A stretch of 5,857 nt of DNA, from contig PKRG01000046.1 of the NCBI GenBank assembly GCA_017577575.1, positions 1 through 5,857 on the forward strand. The letters run 5' to 3'. The position numbers and the translations under genes are program-made. Shown here in pieces: positions 1-5,581 of this stretch (position 1 is its first letter; every line of letters starts with the position of its first letter). Source of the stretch: Acidimicrobiia bacterium (GTDB lineage: Bacteria; Actinomycetota; Acidimicrobiia; Spongiisociales; ZC4RG35). Under the pieces are notes generated by a model. That model saw nothing but the letters and a program-made list of their open reading frames with translations, made no database searches and was not told the origin of the DNA.

Positions 1-467
1 ACCCAGCCGCGGGGAAGCGGGCCCTTCTGGAACGACCTGCGCGTCCCGTCGACCGAAACCACCGTCGCTCGCGTGTAGGCCGCCCGCGCCTCGGGCGTGT
101 TGGCCAGCGCCGCCGTCAGGTTCGAGAAGTGCTCGGGAAGGATCTCGTCGTCGTCGTCCAACAAGGCGATCAGGTCCGTCTCGACGGCTTTCAGCCCGCG
201 GTTCACCGCCACCCCGTAGCCGGTCTCTGCCAGATACTCGCCGGCGCGGCGTCTCGCTCCGGTGACGACGACATCGACATCGATCCCGTCCATCTGTGCG
301 GACAGTCCCTCCAAGACCGACTCGACGAAGGCGGGATCGTCGGCGTCGACCACGACGCAGATCCGGTCGGGGCGCCGGACCTGGTTGGCGACCGACTCGA
401 GGAGGCGTCGGATCTCGGGCCGGTCCCCGATCGTGGGCACGATGACGCCGAGGGTCTGGTCAGCCAT
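1..467 (-). CDS. GT2-family (GT-A fold) glycosyltransferase, N-terminal part, runs off left edge
   Basis: This is the second gene of the leftward unit. Translation from the ATG at 467-465 gives 155 residues with no stop before the window edge, so the C-terminal part is missing. The N-terminus has the GT2 nucleotide-binding pattern GVIVPTIGDRPE (residues 7-18), followed by a predicted strand ICVVVDADDP (36-45). A GYGVAVNRGL segment (83-92) resembles the GxxxARNxGL region of GT2 enzymes. The acidic metal/sugar-nucleotide motif is ALLDDDDEI (101-109). Members transfer a sugar from a nucleotide-sugar donor at the cytoplasmic membrane face. Its start lies inside the end of the upstream glycosyltransferase gene: ATGGCTGA holds both this start and the TGA of its neighbour, an 8-nt overlap that suggests translational coupling. 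Sugar donor and acceptor cannot be assigned. Family assignment is good; the exact role is unknown. Confidence 0.88.
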   Translation of the reverse strand, partial: MADQTLGVIVPTIGDRPEIRRLLESVANQVRRPDRICVVVDADDPAFVESVLEGLSAQMDGIDVDVVVTGARRRAGEYLAETGYGVAVNRGLKAVETDLIALLDDDDEILPEHFSNLTAALANTPEARAAYTRATVVSVDGTRRSFQKGPLPRGW

Positions 468-1425
468 CCCACACCGTCCCCGGCTCGACGGTGCGCCCCA
501 TCCGCCCGGCGAGGTGGTCGCGGATGGCGGTGAGGTTGAGGCGCAGGTTCGCCCAGGCCAGGCGAGGCGAGATGACCAGGTTGACGAGAGGCTTCAGGAT
601 CCCCCTGCCCAGGGCGACACGCACTGCGGTCCCCGGATGCCCCGACTCCCGCAGGATCAGGAGCAGGTTGCGGAGGCTGTAGTAGCGGCGCCACCCAGGG
701 TCGGAGACCTTGATCGACTTCTTGCGATGTCGGGCGACCGATACCTCTTCCGGAGGGAGGAGGCCGCGGGCGCGTTTGTCGGCTTTGCGCCTCGCCCACT
801 GGTCCCCATCGGCGTAGAGGGTGAAGCCGGAGCGCACCAGGCGCAGCCCGAACTCCAGCTCCTCGAATCCGAAGAACAACTCCTTTCGGAAGACTCCGGC
901 CTTGCGGATGGCGGCGATCCGATAGGCGGGCAGACCGGGCCCGGTTATGTGGTCGATCGGGACCGCCCCCGTGATCTCCGCATCCCCGATCCGGACGACC
1001 CGACCGGTCCTGAAGTCGAAGCGCCCTCCGCTGATGCCGACCGCCCCGGTCGCCGGGTCCTGTTCGACCATCCGGACGGCGAAGCGTTCCGCATTCTCGA
1101 TGGCGTCGTCGTAGAAGGGCGGGTCGTCGTCGTCGAAGAGGAAGATCCAGTCGTCGGGGCCGGCTTTCGGCAACAGGCGCTCCATGCCCAGGGCGAAGGC
1201 ACCGGCCGGGCCCAGGTTGTCCCCGGGGTCGACGTAGGTCGCCGCCAGCCCCTTGCCGACGTACTCGGCGACCAGGGCCGCGGCTTTCTCGTCGGAGCCG
1301 TTGTCCACCACGACGAGGTCGTCGAGCCTCCGCGTCTGACGGGCGAGCCGGTCGAGGCTCTCCGCGAGCCAATCCGGGCGACGGAACGTCGCCATGACCC
1401 CGAACAGTTTGGGGCGGTCAGACAT
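460..1425 (-). CDS. GT2-family glycosyltransferase (rhamnosyl-/galactofuranosyl-transferase-like)
   Basis: Complete protein of 321 residues. The order of GT2 motifs is visible: an N-terminal strand and donor-binding segment (FGVMATFRRPDWL, 8-20), VVVDNGSDE (38-46), NLGPAGAFALGM (70-81), the acidic DxD-type motif FLFDDDD (95-101), the acceptor-side acidic patch FFGFEELEFGLRL (184-196), and a late WRRYYSLRN block (245-253) typical of rhamnosyl- and GlfT-like enzymes. There is no signal peptide; the C-terminal 255-300 stretch is amphipathic and may touch the membrane. The ATG at 1425-1423 is chosen because AAGGAGG lies 11 nt upstream and the GT2 fold starts just after it; an in-frame ATG 36 nt further upstream would place that Shine-Dalgarno inside the coding region. 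It is the first gene of the leftward unit and overlaps the next glycosyltransferase by 8 nt. It probably adds a sugar to a cell-envelope glycan or glycolipid; the sugar is not determinable. Confidence 0.9.
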   Translation of the reverse strand: MSDRPKLFGVMATFRRPDWLAESLDRLARQTRRLDDLVVVDNGSDEKAAALVAEYVGKGLAATYVDPGDNLGPAGAFALGMERLLPKAGPDDWIFLFDDDDPPFYDDAIENAERFAVRMVEQDPATGAVGISGGRFDFRTGRVVRIGDAEITGAVPIDHITGPGLPAYRIAAIRKAGVFRKELFFGFEELEFGLRLVRSGFTLYADGDQWARRKADKRARGLLPPEEVSVARHRKKSIKVSDPGWRRYYSLRNLLLILRESGHPGTAVRVALGRGILKPLVNLVISPRLAWANLRLNLTAIRDHLAGRMGRTVEPGTVWDG

Positions 1426-1436
1426 CGAAAGGACAA

Positions 1437-1443
1437 CCTCCTT
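1437..1443 (-). promoter_or_regulatory. Shine-Dalgarno AAGGAGG of the leftward glycosyltransferase
   Basis: On the minus strand AAGGAGG occupies 1443-1437 and is followed by 11 nt before the ATG at 1425. The spacing is slightly long but the match to the anti-Shine-Dalgarno is nearly complete. It decides between this start and the in-frame ATG at 1461. Confidence 0.7.
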
Positions 1444-1444
1444 C

Positions 1445-1471
1445 GGACCGCGGGCGATCACGGTGCGGTCC
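1445..1471. repeat. 7-bp perfect inverted repeat upstream of the leftward ribosome-binding site
   Basis: GGACCGC (1445-1451) pairs with GCGGTCC (1465-1471) around a 13-nt loop. It sits one base upstream of the AAGGAGG of the leftward glycosyltransferase. If transcribed on the minus strand it would form a GC-rich hairpin in the 5' leader; as DNA it could be an operator. The pairing is directly visible, but function is unproven and GC-rich DNA yields such repeats by chance. Confidence 0.4.
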
Positions 1472-1613
1472 CCTACCCCGCCAGCAAGCTAGTCGCAGTT
1501 TCCGAAAAGGCGAGACCCCCTGGGTCGATAGCCCCCTAGAACTTCGACGAGTCACGGCTACTCTCACTCACGCAGCACGCTGCTTCCTCTTGGGGCGGGA
1601 GAATCTGGGAAAC

Positions 1614-2606
1614 ATGTCCGAACCTATCGTTGCGATCGAGCATCTGGGGAAGGTGTACGAGCCCTTCTCCCGCGGCATGCGCTTGCTGCTGCGCACGTCC
1701 GTGAAAGAACCGGTCGTCGCCCTCGACGACGTCTCGCTCGAGGTCCATCCCGGCCAGATCATGGCCGTGCTCGGCCCCAACGGCGCCGGGAAGTCGACCC
1801 TATTCCGCGTGCTGACCGGCCTCACCACGCCGACGACCGGCCGCGCCACGATCATGGGCCTCGACGCGACCCGCGACTCGGCCAAGGTGCGCCGCCTCAT
1901 CGGCTTCATGCCCGCCGAGAACCGGACGCTCCTGCTGAGGCACTCGTGCCGGGAGAACCTCGCCTTCCACGGCCGGCTGCAGGGCATACCCGAAGCCCAG
2001 CTCCATGACCGGATCGACGAGACCTTGGAGACGGTCGGCCTGTACGAGGCCCGGGACCGCATCGGCTTCGCTCTGTCTTCGGGCATGCTCGCCCGTCTGA
2101 TGCTGGCTCGGGCGATCCTCCACGAGCCCACCGTGCTGATCCTCGACGAGCCCACATCGGCGGTCGATCCCCTCGGGGCGTTCGAGCTGATCAGCATGAT
2201 CCAGCGCATCGCCACCGAGCGAAACCTGGCTGTCCTGATCAGCTCCCACCGCCTGGACGAGGTGGAGATGCTCAACGACCATGTGGTGCTCCTCAACCGC
2301 GGGCGCGTCGTTTACTCGGGCCATCTGTCGTCGATGACCGCACAAGCGCGACGTCCCCGGATCGAGATCGTCGCCGAGAACGAGTCCGCCGCAGAGAAGC
2401 TCTCTTCGACGCTGAGCACCATCGACGGGATCGACTCCCTGCAGGTCGAAGGCAGCTCCGTGTTCGTCGCCACGGACCTGCCCATCGACGGGATCGTCCA
2501 GACCCTCAACGGCTACGGCGACCTCATCGTCTCGATCGGGCGGACGGCCCCGCGGCTGCGCGACGTGCTCGGCGAGATGCTCGGCTCGAACTCGGAGGCA
2601 AGCTAG
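1614..2606 (+). CDS. ABC transporter ATP-binding protein (ABC-2 exporter type)
   Basis: A 330-residue cytoplasmic ATPase that would power the adjoining ABC-2 permease. Visible motifs in order: Walker A GPNGAGKST (54-62), Q-loop region IGFMPAENRTLL (96-107), signature LSSGM (154-158) instead of LSGGQ, Walker B with catalytic glutamate VLILDEPTSAVDP (174-186, E179), and the H-loop SSH (210-212). After the nucleotide-binding domain comes an accessory C-terminal segment of about 85 residues (about 246-330) with no recognised carbohydrate-binding motif. It is closer to NatA/DrrA-style ATPases than to Wzt proteins with a long sugar-binding tail. The ATG at 1614 is preferred over an in-frame TTG at 1590 because the conserved fold starts at IVAIEHLGKVY immediately after it; its Shine-Dalgarno is weak (GGGAG at 1597-1601, 12 nt away, or GGGA at 1607-1610). 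Its stop codon abuts the permease start. The Q-loop glutamine position appears to be alanine followed by glutamate. Substrate unknown; export is likely. Confidence 0.93.
   Translation: MSEPIVAIEHLGKVYEPFSRGMRLLLRTSVKEPVVALDDVSLEVHPGQIMAVLGPNGAGKSTLFRVLTGLTTPTTGRATIMGLDATRDSAKVRRLIGFMPAENRTLLLRHSCRENLAFHGRLQGIPEAQLHDRIDETLETVGLYEARDRIGFALSSGMLARLMLARAILHEPTVLILDEPTSAVDPLGAFELISMIQRIATERNLAVLISSHRLDEVEMLNDHVVLLNRGRVVYSGHLSSMTAQARRPRIEIVAENESAAEKLSSTLSTIDGIDSLQVEGSSVFVATDLPIDGIVQTLNGYGDLIVSIGRTAPRLRDVLGEMLGSNSEAS
2594..2598 (+). promoter_or_regulatory. Shine-Dalgarno GGAGG of the permease, inside the end of the ATPase gene
   Basis: GGAGG ends 8 nt before the ATG at 2607 and lies within the last codons of the ATPase gene. 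Together with the directly adjoining stop and start codons (TAG then ATG) this indicates coupled translation of the ATPase and permease. Confidence 0.7.
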
Positions 2607-3446
2607 ATGGCGATCGCTCAACGCTCCTTCACGGGGATCCGCCGCATGGCCCAGGTCGCCGGCGCCTTTTTCAGGATCGACTGGATCGACCTGACCAACT
2701 ACCCGCTGGCGTTGGCGATGAGGTTCCTCAATGCCTTCGTCCCGATCGTCACCTACCTGTTCGTGGCGCAGCTGGTCGACGGCGGCGGCGCCGACGTCGC
2801 CTTCGACTACTACACGTTCGTGGTGATCGGCATCGTGGCGATGGGCGCGCTCGCCGCCAGTCTCAACTCGTTCGGGAACGCCATGCTCCGGCTCGTCGAG
2901 CAGGGCCAGCTGGAGATGTTCCTGGTGGAGCCGGTGCCGTGGCGGAGCCTGCCTTTCGCCATGATGACCATGCCCGGGTTGATGGCGGTCGTGTTGGCGG
3001 TGGCGACCCTGGTGGCCTCCATCCCTCTCGGCGCCAGCTACAACTTCTCCGCCATCCCCTCGGCGTTCGTCATCTTGATGCTCGGGCTGGTGGCGACACT
3101 CGCCATCGGGATAGCCGGGGCCAGCGTCAAGGTGCTGTCGAAGCGGGCAGATCCGGTACTCGCCCTGTACAGCATCGCCGCCTCGATCCTCTCGGGCGCG
3201 TTCTACCCGGTCGAGCTGCTCCCCGATTGGCTGAGGGCGCTGTCGTGGGTGATCCCCCACACATATGTGATGCAGGCGCTCAGGCGTGTGCTGATGCCCA
3301 ATGGCGAAGTGCTACCGGGCCCCGACACGTCGTTCGCCATCATCGCCCTGATCGCCTTCTGTCTCGTCATGTACCCCATCGCCCTCTGGATCTTCGGCCG
3401 GACCCTCGAGTATGGAAGGAAGATCGGAGCCCTCAGTGGCTACTGA
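2607..3446 (+). CDS. ABC-2 type transporter permease
   Basis: A 279-residue integral membrane protein with about six hydrophobic segments: about 33-56, 69-92, 115-140, 150-176, 185-205 and 243-265. This is the usual length and topology of ABC-2 permeases. The first cytoplasmic loop contains a GQLEMFLVEPVP stretch (100-111) of the kind that contacts the ATPase. The C-terminal half carries the family hallmark SGAFYPVELLPDWLRALSW (196-214), a re-entrant or extracellular element before the last membrane helix, followed by IPHTYVMQALR (216-226). An amphipathic N-terminal part (1-30) has no cleavable signal. It would form a homodimer with two copies of the preceding ATPase and extrude a hydrophobic or lipid-linked substrate such as a glycolipid, glycan or drug-like molecule. 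The family does not fix the substrate, but flanking glycosyltransferase and acyltransferase genes favour an envelope saccharide or glycolipid. Confidence 0.92.
   Translation: MAIAQRSFTGIRRMAQVAGAFFRIDWIDLTNYPLALAMRFLNAFVPIVTYLFVAQLVDGGGADVAFDYYTFVVIGIVAMGALAASLNSFGNAMLRLVEQGQLEMFLVEPVPWRSLPFAMMTMPGLMAVVLAVATLVASIPLGASYNFSAIPSAFVILMLGLVATLAIGIAGASVKVLSKRADPVLALYSIAASILSGAFYPVELLPDWLRALSWVIPHTYVMQALRRVLMPNGEVLPGPDTSFAIIALIAFCLVMYPIALWIFGRTLEYGRKIGALSGY
3426..3429 (+). promoter_or_regulatory. Shine-Dalgarno GGAG selecting the GTG start of GNAT paralogue 1
   Basis: GGAG is followed by 6 nt and then GTG at 3436-3438. The upstream in-frame ATG at 3412 has no comparable purine-rich motif. The GTG start also gives paralogue 1 the same 18-residue lead before the conserved domain as paralogue 2, which supports it independently. 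Confidence 0.55.
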
Positions 3447-4494
3447 CCGACTCGTTGGCGCGGTACCGCGAACGCGGCCAACACTCGAAGTCGTGGTGAC
3501 CAGCGCCCTGGAACCCCATCAGGAAGAGTGGGACCATCTCGTCGACAGACAGCCGCTCCCGACCCACTACTTGCGCTCCTGGTGGCTGCTCAGCGGCGTC
3601 CGGGGCGAACCTCTCTTCGTTCTCGTCAAGGAGAAAGACGACCTCCGGGGAGGACTCGCCTTGGAGCGGGATCAGTGGCACGGCGTTAGTCGCATGCGAA
3701 CCATGGCCACGGATCTGTGGCCCACTCACTACGACCTGATCGCTGAACCGGGATACGAAGAGGCCGTCTGCCACGCGCTCGAAGCGTGGTTCCGATCCCT
3801 CAGGTCGTGTGTCCTCGACCTTCGGGGAGTGGGAGAAGGATCACGTCTGCGCAAGGTGATTCCCGGTGCCTTGCGGATGAAGCCTGCTCCCGCGGCTTAC
3901 TGCGCTTCCTTGAGTGGTGGGCTCGAGGGTTACTTGCCGACGGTGTCCAGCAATCTACGTCGGGAGATTCGCCGTAGCATTCGGCGTATCGTCGAGACCG
4001 GCCACCAGATGCGGGTGGTGCCGCCCGACGCAGCTAACCGGTCCCTGGAGGCTCTGCGAAGCCTGCAGTGGGAGCAGTTCGGGTCGCACTCGGTGTTGCT
4101 TCCGGTGTTCGATCGGTTCGCCCAGGCCGTCCGAACAGCGATCAGCCGCCACGACGCCATGTTGCTGGAGTTATGCGATCCGAAAGGAGACGTTCTTGGC
4201 GTCGACGTGTGGTTGATGGCCGGGCGGCGAGCGGAAGGGTTCGCCCACGGACTGGCGAAGAGCGCCCCGCCAGGTTCGGGGAACGCGTTGATTGCTTTCG
4301 GAATCGAGAACGCCCCACCCCACATCGTCGAACTGGACATGGGCGCGTACCACGGGGAATGGAAGAAGCGGTGGGCGTCGGTCGAGAGGAGGTCGTTCGA
4401 CATCCGATCGACTATGGGCCTCCGCGCTAGGGGCGTCCAGGCTCTGGTGAATGGGGTAGTCGCAGTGCGTCGCCGACGACGCCAGAAGCGATAG
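3436..4494 (+). CDS. GNAT-fold acyltransferase, CelD/BcsL (BioF2-like) type, paralogue 1
   Basis: A 352-residue soluble protein when started at GTG 3436 (360 if the ATG at 3412 is used). It shows the pattern of the BioF2-like GNAT domain (Acetyltransf_6), also related to FemAB-type transferases. Landmarks are SWWL (48-51), EPLFVLV (58-64), DLWP (93-96), DLRGV (128-132), a basic helix NLRREIRRSIRRIVETGH (173-190), FDRF (225-228), GVDVWL (255-260), the cofactor-side segment PPGSGNALIAFGIENA (278-293), and ELDMGAYHGEWKKRWA (299-314), matching the DLG...K motif near the family's C-terminus. Family members acylate exopolysaccharide or envelope substrates. It overlaps the permease by 11 nt and precedes a paralogue. 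The protein ends in a polybasic tail RRRRRQKR (345-352) that could bind acidic membrane lipids or a polyanionic glycan. Acyl donor and acceptor are unknown; aminoacyl transfer of FemAB type cannot be excluded. Confidence 0.8.
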   Translation: MATDRLVGAVPRTRPTLEVVVTSALEPHQEEWDHLVDRQPLPTHYLRSWWLLSGVRGEPLFVLVKEKDDLRGGLALERDQWHGVSRMRTMATDLWPTHYDLIAEPGYEEAVCHALEAWFRSLRSCVLDLRGVGEGSRLRKVIPGALRMKPAPAAYCASLSGGLEGYLPTVSSNLRREIRRSIRRIVETGHQMRVVPPDAANRSLEALRSLQWEQFGSHSVLLPVFDRFAQAVRTAISRHDAMLLELCDPKGDVLGVDVWLMAGRRAEGFAHGLAKSAPPGSGNALIAFGIENAPPHIVELDMGAYHGEWKKRWASVERRSFDIRSTMGLRARGVQALVNGVVAVRRRRRQKR

Positions 4495-4498
4495 AGGG
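4494..4498 (+). promoter_or_regulatory. Shine-Dalgarno GAGGG of GNAT paralogue 2
   Basis: GAGGG begins on the last base of the stop codon of paralogue 1 and is followed by 6 nt before the ATG at 4505. The gap between the two genes is only 10 nt, consistent with one transcript. Confidence 0.6.
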
Positions 4499-4504
4499 CT
4501 GCCG

Positions 4505-5581
4505 ATGTCGGTGATCAGGCAGTCAGTCGGCCGAGCCGGAGCGAACTCTTCCGGAGTCCAAGTTGTCACCACGGAGCGGCTAGCACCCTTCCTCGACGAC
4601 TGGGACCGACTGGCGAGGCGCGCGACGAGACCGACACATTCGGTCATGTCCTGGTGGCTCGAAGCCGCCGGAGCCGTCGAGCCCTTGTTCGTCCTCGTTG
4701 TCGACGATGACGGTCTGCTCGGAGGTTTTCCTTTCCAGGTGGAGAGATGGCGCGGTCTTCCACGCTTCCGGGCGCTGGGCTACGACATGTGGCCCTCGGA
4801 TATCGACGTCGTCGCCGAACCCTCCCGATACGACGCGGTCGTCGCGGCGATCGGGGACTGGTTCCGGTCGCGGAGCGACTACCTGATCGAGCTTCGCGGA
4901 CTCACTTCGACGACGCGGCTCCACAGTCACATAGCTACGGGGGCGGAAGTCCGCCCGATCGCACCCACGTGGACGGCACCGCTCGGTTCCGACTTCTCCG
5001 ACTATCTCGGCTCTCTGGGACGCAGCTTCCGGAAAGAGATCGGACGACTGCAGCGCAAGCTCACGCGGGAGGGCTACCGAGCTCACGTCGCGTCTCCTGA
5101 TGAACTACCCGAGGCGCTGAGGACTCTCGAAGAACTCCATCGGCTTCAATTCGGGAAACAGTCGAGCTTTCTGCCCTTCTTCGATCGCTTCTCACGCGCG
5201 GCGGTTGCCGGAGCCAGATCGAACCAGGTCTTCTTCCACACCTTGTACGACGCCGAGAACACCCCTGTTGCCATCGATGTGTGGATCCGTGCCGGGAACC
5301 GTCTCCTCAACTACATCGGCGGCCGCCACCCCGACGGCCCATCCGGCGCCGGAACGGTCCTCATCGCAGCCGCCATCGAGGACGCCTACTCCCGGGGGAT
5401 CCAAGAGATCAGCCTCGGCTCCGGCTTCGGAGGTTGGAAGGAGCGGTGGGCTCCGCATCGGAATGACCAGCTCCACCTGACCGGCGCCGTGGGCCTTCGA
5501 GCGCGAAGCTTGGTATGGGCCCGCGACACGGCTCGCACCGCGGCGAGACTGGTCAGGAAAGATCGGAATCGGGATGAATGA
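4505..5581 (+). CDS. GNAT-fold acyltransferase, CelD/BcsL (BioF2-like) type, paralogue 2
   Basis: A 358-residue soluble protein collinear with paralogue 1 over its full length, with roughly a third of positions identical by eye. Shared landmarks are SWWL (49-52), EPLFVLV (59-65), DMWP (94-97), ELRGL (129-133), the basic helix SFRKEIGRLQRKLTREGY (174-191), FDRF (226-229), AIDVWI (256-261), GPSGAGTVLIAAAIEDA (278-294), EISLGSGFGGWKERWA (301-316), and VGLRAR (329-334). It keeps LLNYIGGRH (267-275), which fits the usual aromatic-plus-glycine strand of the family better than the GFAHGLAK (268-275) of paralogue 1. There is no signal peptide or membrane segment, so it should act in the cytoplasm or at the inner membrane face. 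It follows paralogue 1 after 10 nt and overlaps the next glycosyltransferase by 8 nt. The substrate is unknown. Probably an ancient tandem duplication followed by divergence, with each copy modifying a different position or molecule. Confidence 0.82.
   Translation: MSVIRQSVGRAGANSSGVQVVTTERLAPFLDDWDRLARRATRPTHSVMSWWLEAAGAVEPLFVLVVDDDGLLGGFPFQVERWRGLPRFRALGYDMWPSDIDVVAEPSRYDAVVAAIGDWFRSRSDYLIELRGLTSTTRLHSHIATGAEVRPIAPTWTAPLGSDFSDYLGSLGRSFRKEIGRLQRKLTREGYRAHVASPDELPEALRTLEELHRLQFGKQSSFLPFFDRFSRAAVAGARSNQVFFHTLYDAENTPVAIDVWIRAGNRLLNYIGGRHPDGPSGAGTVLIAAAIEDAYSRGIQEISLGSGFGGWKERWAPHRNDQLHLTGAVGLRARSLVWARDTARTAARLVRKDRNRDE

Larger units (their letters stand above)
1426..1613. promoter_or_regulatory. 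Divergent intergenic control region between the two transcription units
   Basis: This 188-bp stretch separates the start codons of the leftward glycosyltransferase and the rightward ABC ATPase, so promoters for both units are expected here. No convincing -35/-10 pair was found on either strand. The best weak -10 candidates are TACTCT at 1559-1564 on the plus strand and TAGCTT read on the minus strand just downstream of the 1500 region; both lack a good -35 box. The region contains several small symmetric elements: a 7-bp inverted repeat at 1445-1471, GACCC-CCT-GGGTC at 1514-1526, two CCCCCT copies at 1516-1521 and 1532-1537, and GCAGC-AC-GCTGC at 1572-1583. The last lies about 30 nt before the ATPase start. 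Regulatory use is inferred from position only. Confidence 0.5.

Noticed and set aside
203..1372. A 389-codon minus-strand frame shifted relative to the complete glycosyltransferase
   Set aside because: Arg/Pro/Gly/Ser-rich translation without motifs; it is a frame-shifted reading of the genuine GT2 genes.
262..1539. A 425-codon open frame on the plus strand across the two leftward glycosyltransferases
   Set aside because: No family motif or ribosome-binding site, and low-complexity composition. Both minus-strand frames show ordered GT2 motifs, so this is a shadow.
1536..1564. Sigma-70 type promoter for the rightward operon using TACTCT at 1559-1564
   Set aside because: There is no acceptable -35 hexamer at 16-18 nt (CTAGAA is the nearest), so it is mentioned only as a weak candidate within the intergenic region.
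1572..1601. GCAGC-AC-GCTGC as a transcription terminator
   Set aside because: The stem is only 5 bp with a 2-nt loop too small for a hairpin, no T-run follows, and it lies between divergent genes where no terminator is needed.
1590..1613. TTG at 1590 as the start of the ABC ATPase
   Set aside because: It would add eight residues with no similarity to the fold and has no better ribosome-binding site than the ATG at 1614.
1800..3260. A 486-codon open frame on the minus strand opposite the ABC ATPase and permease genes
   Set aside because: Its translation is rich in His, Arg, Gly, Asp and Glu without recognisable motifs, a usual antisense artefact of GC-rich genes. The plus strand carries intact ABC transporter motifs across the same interval.
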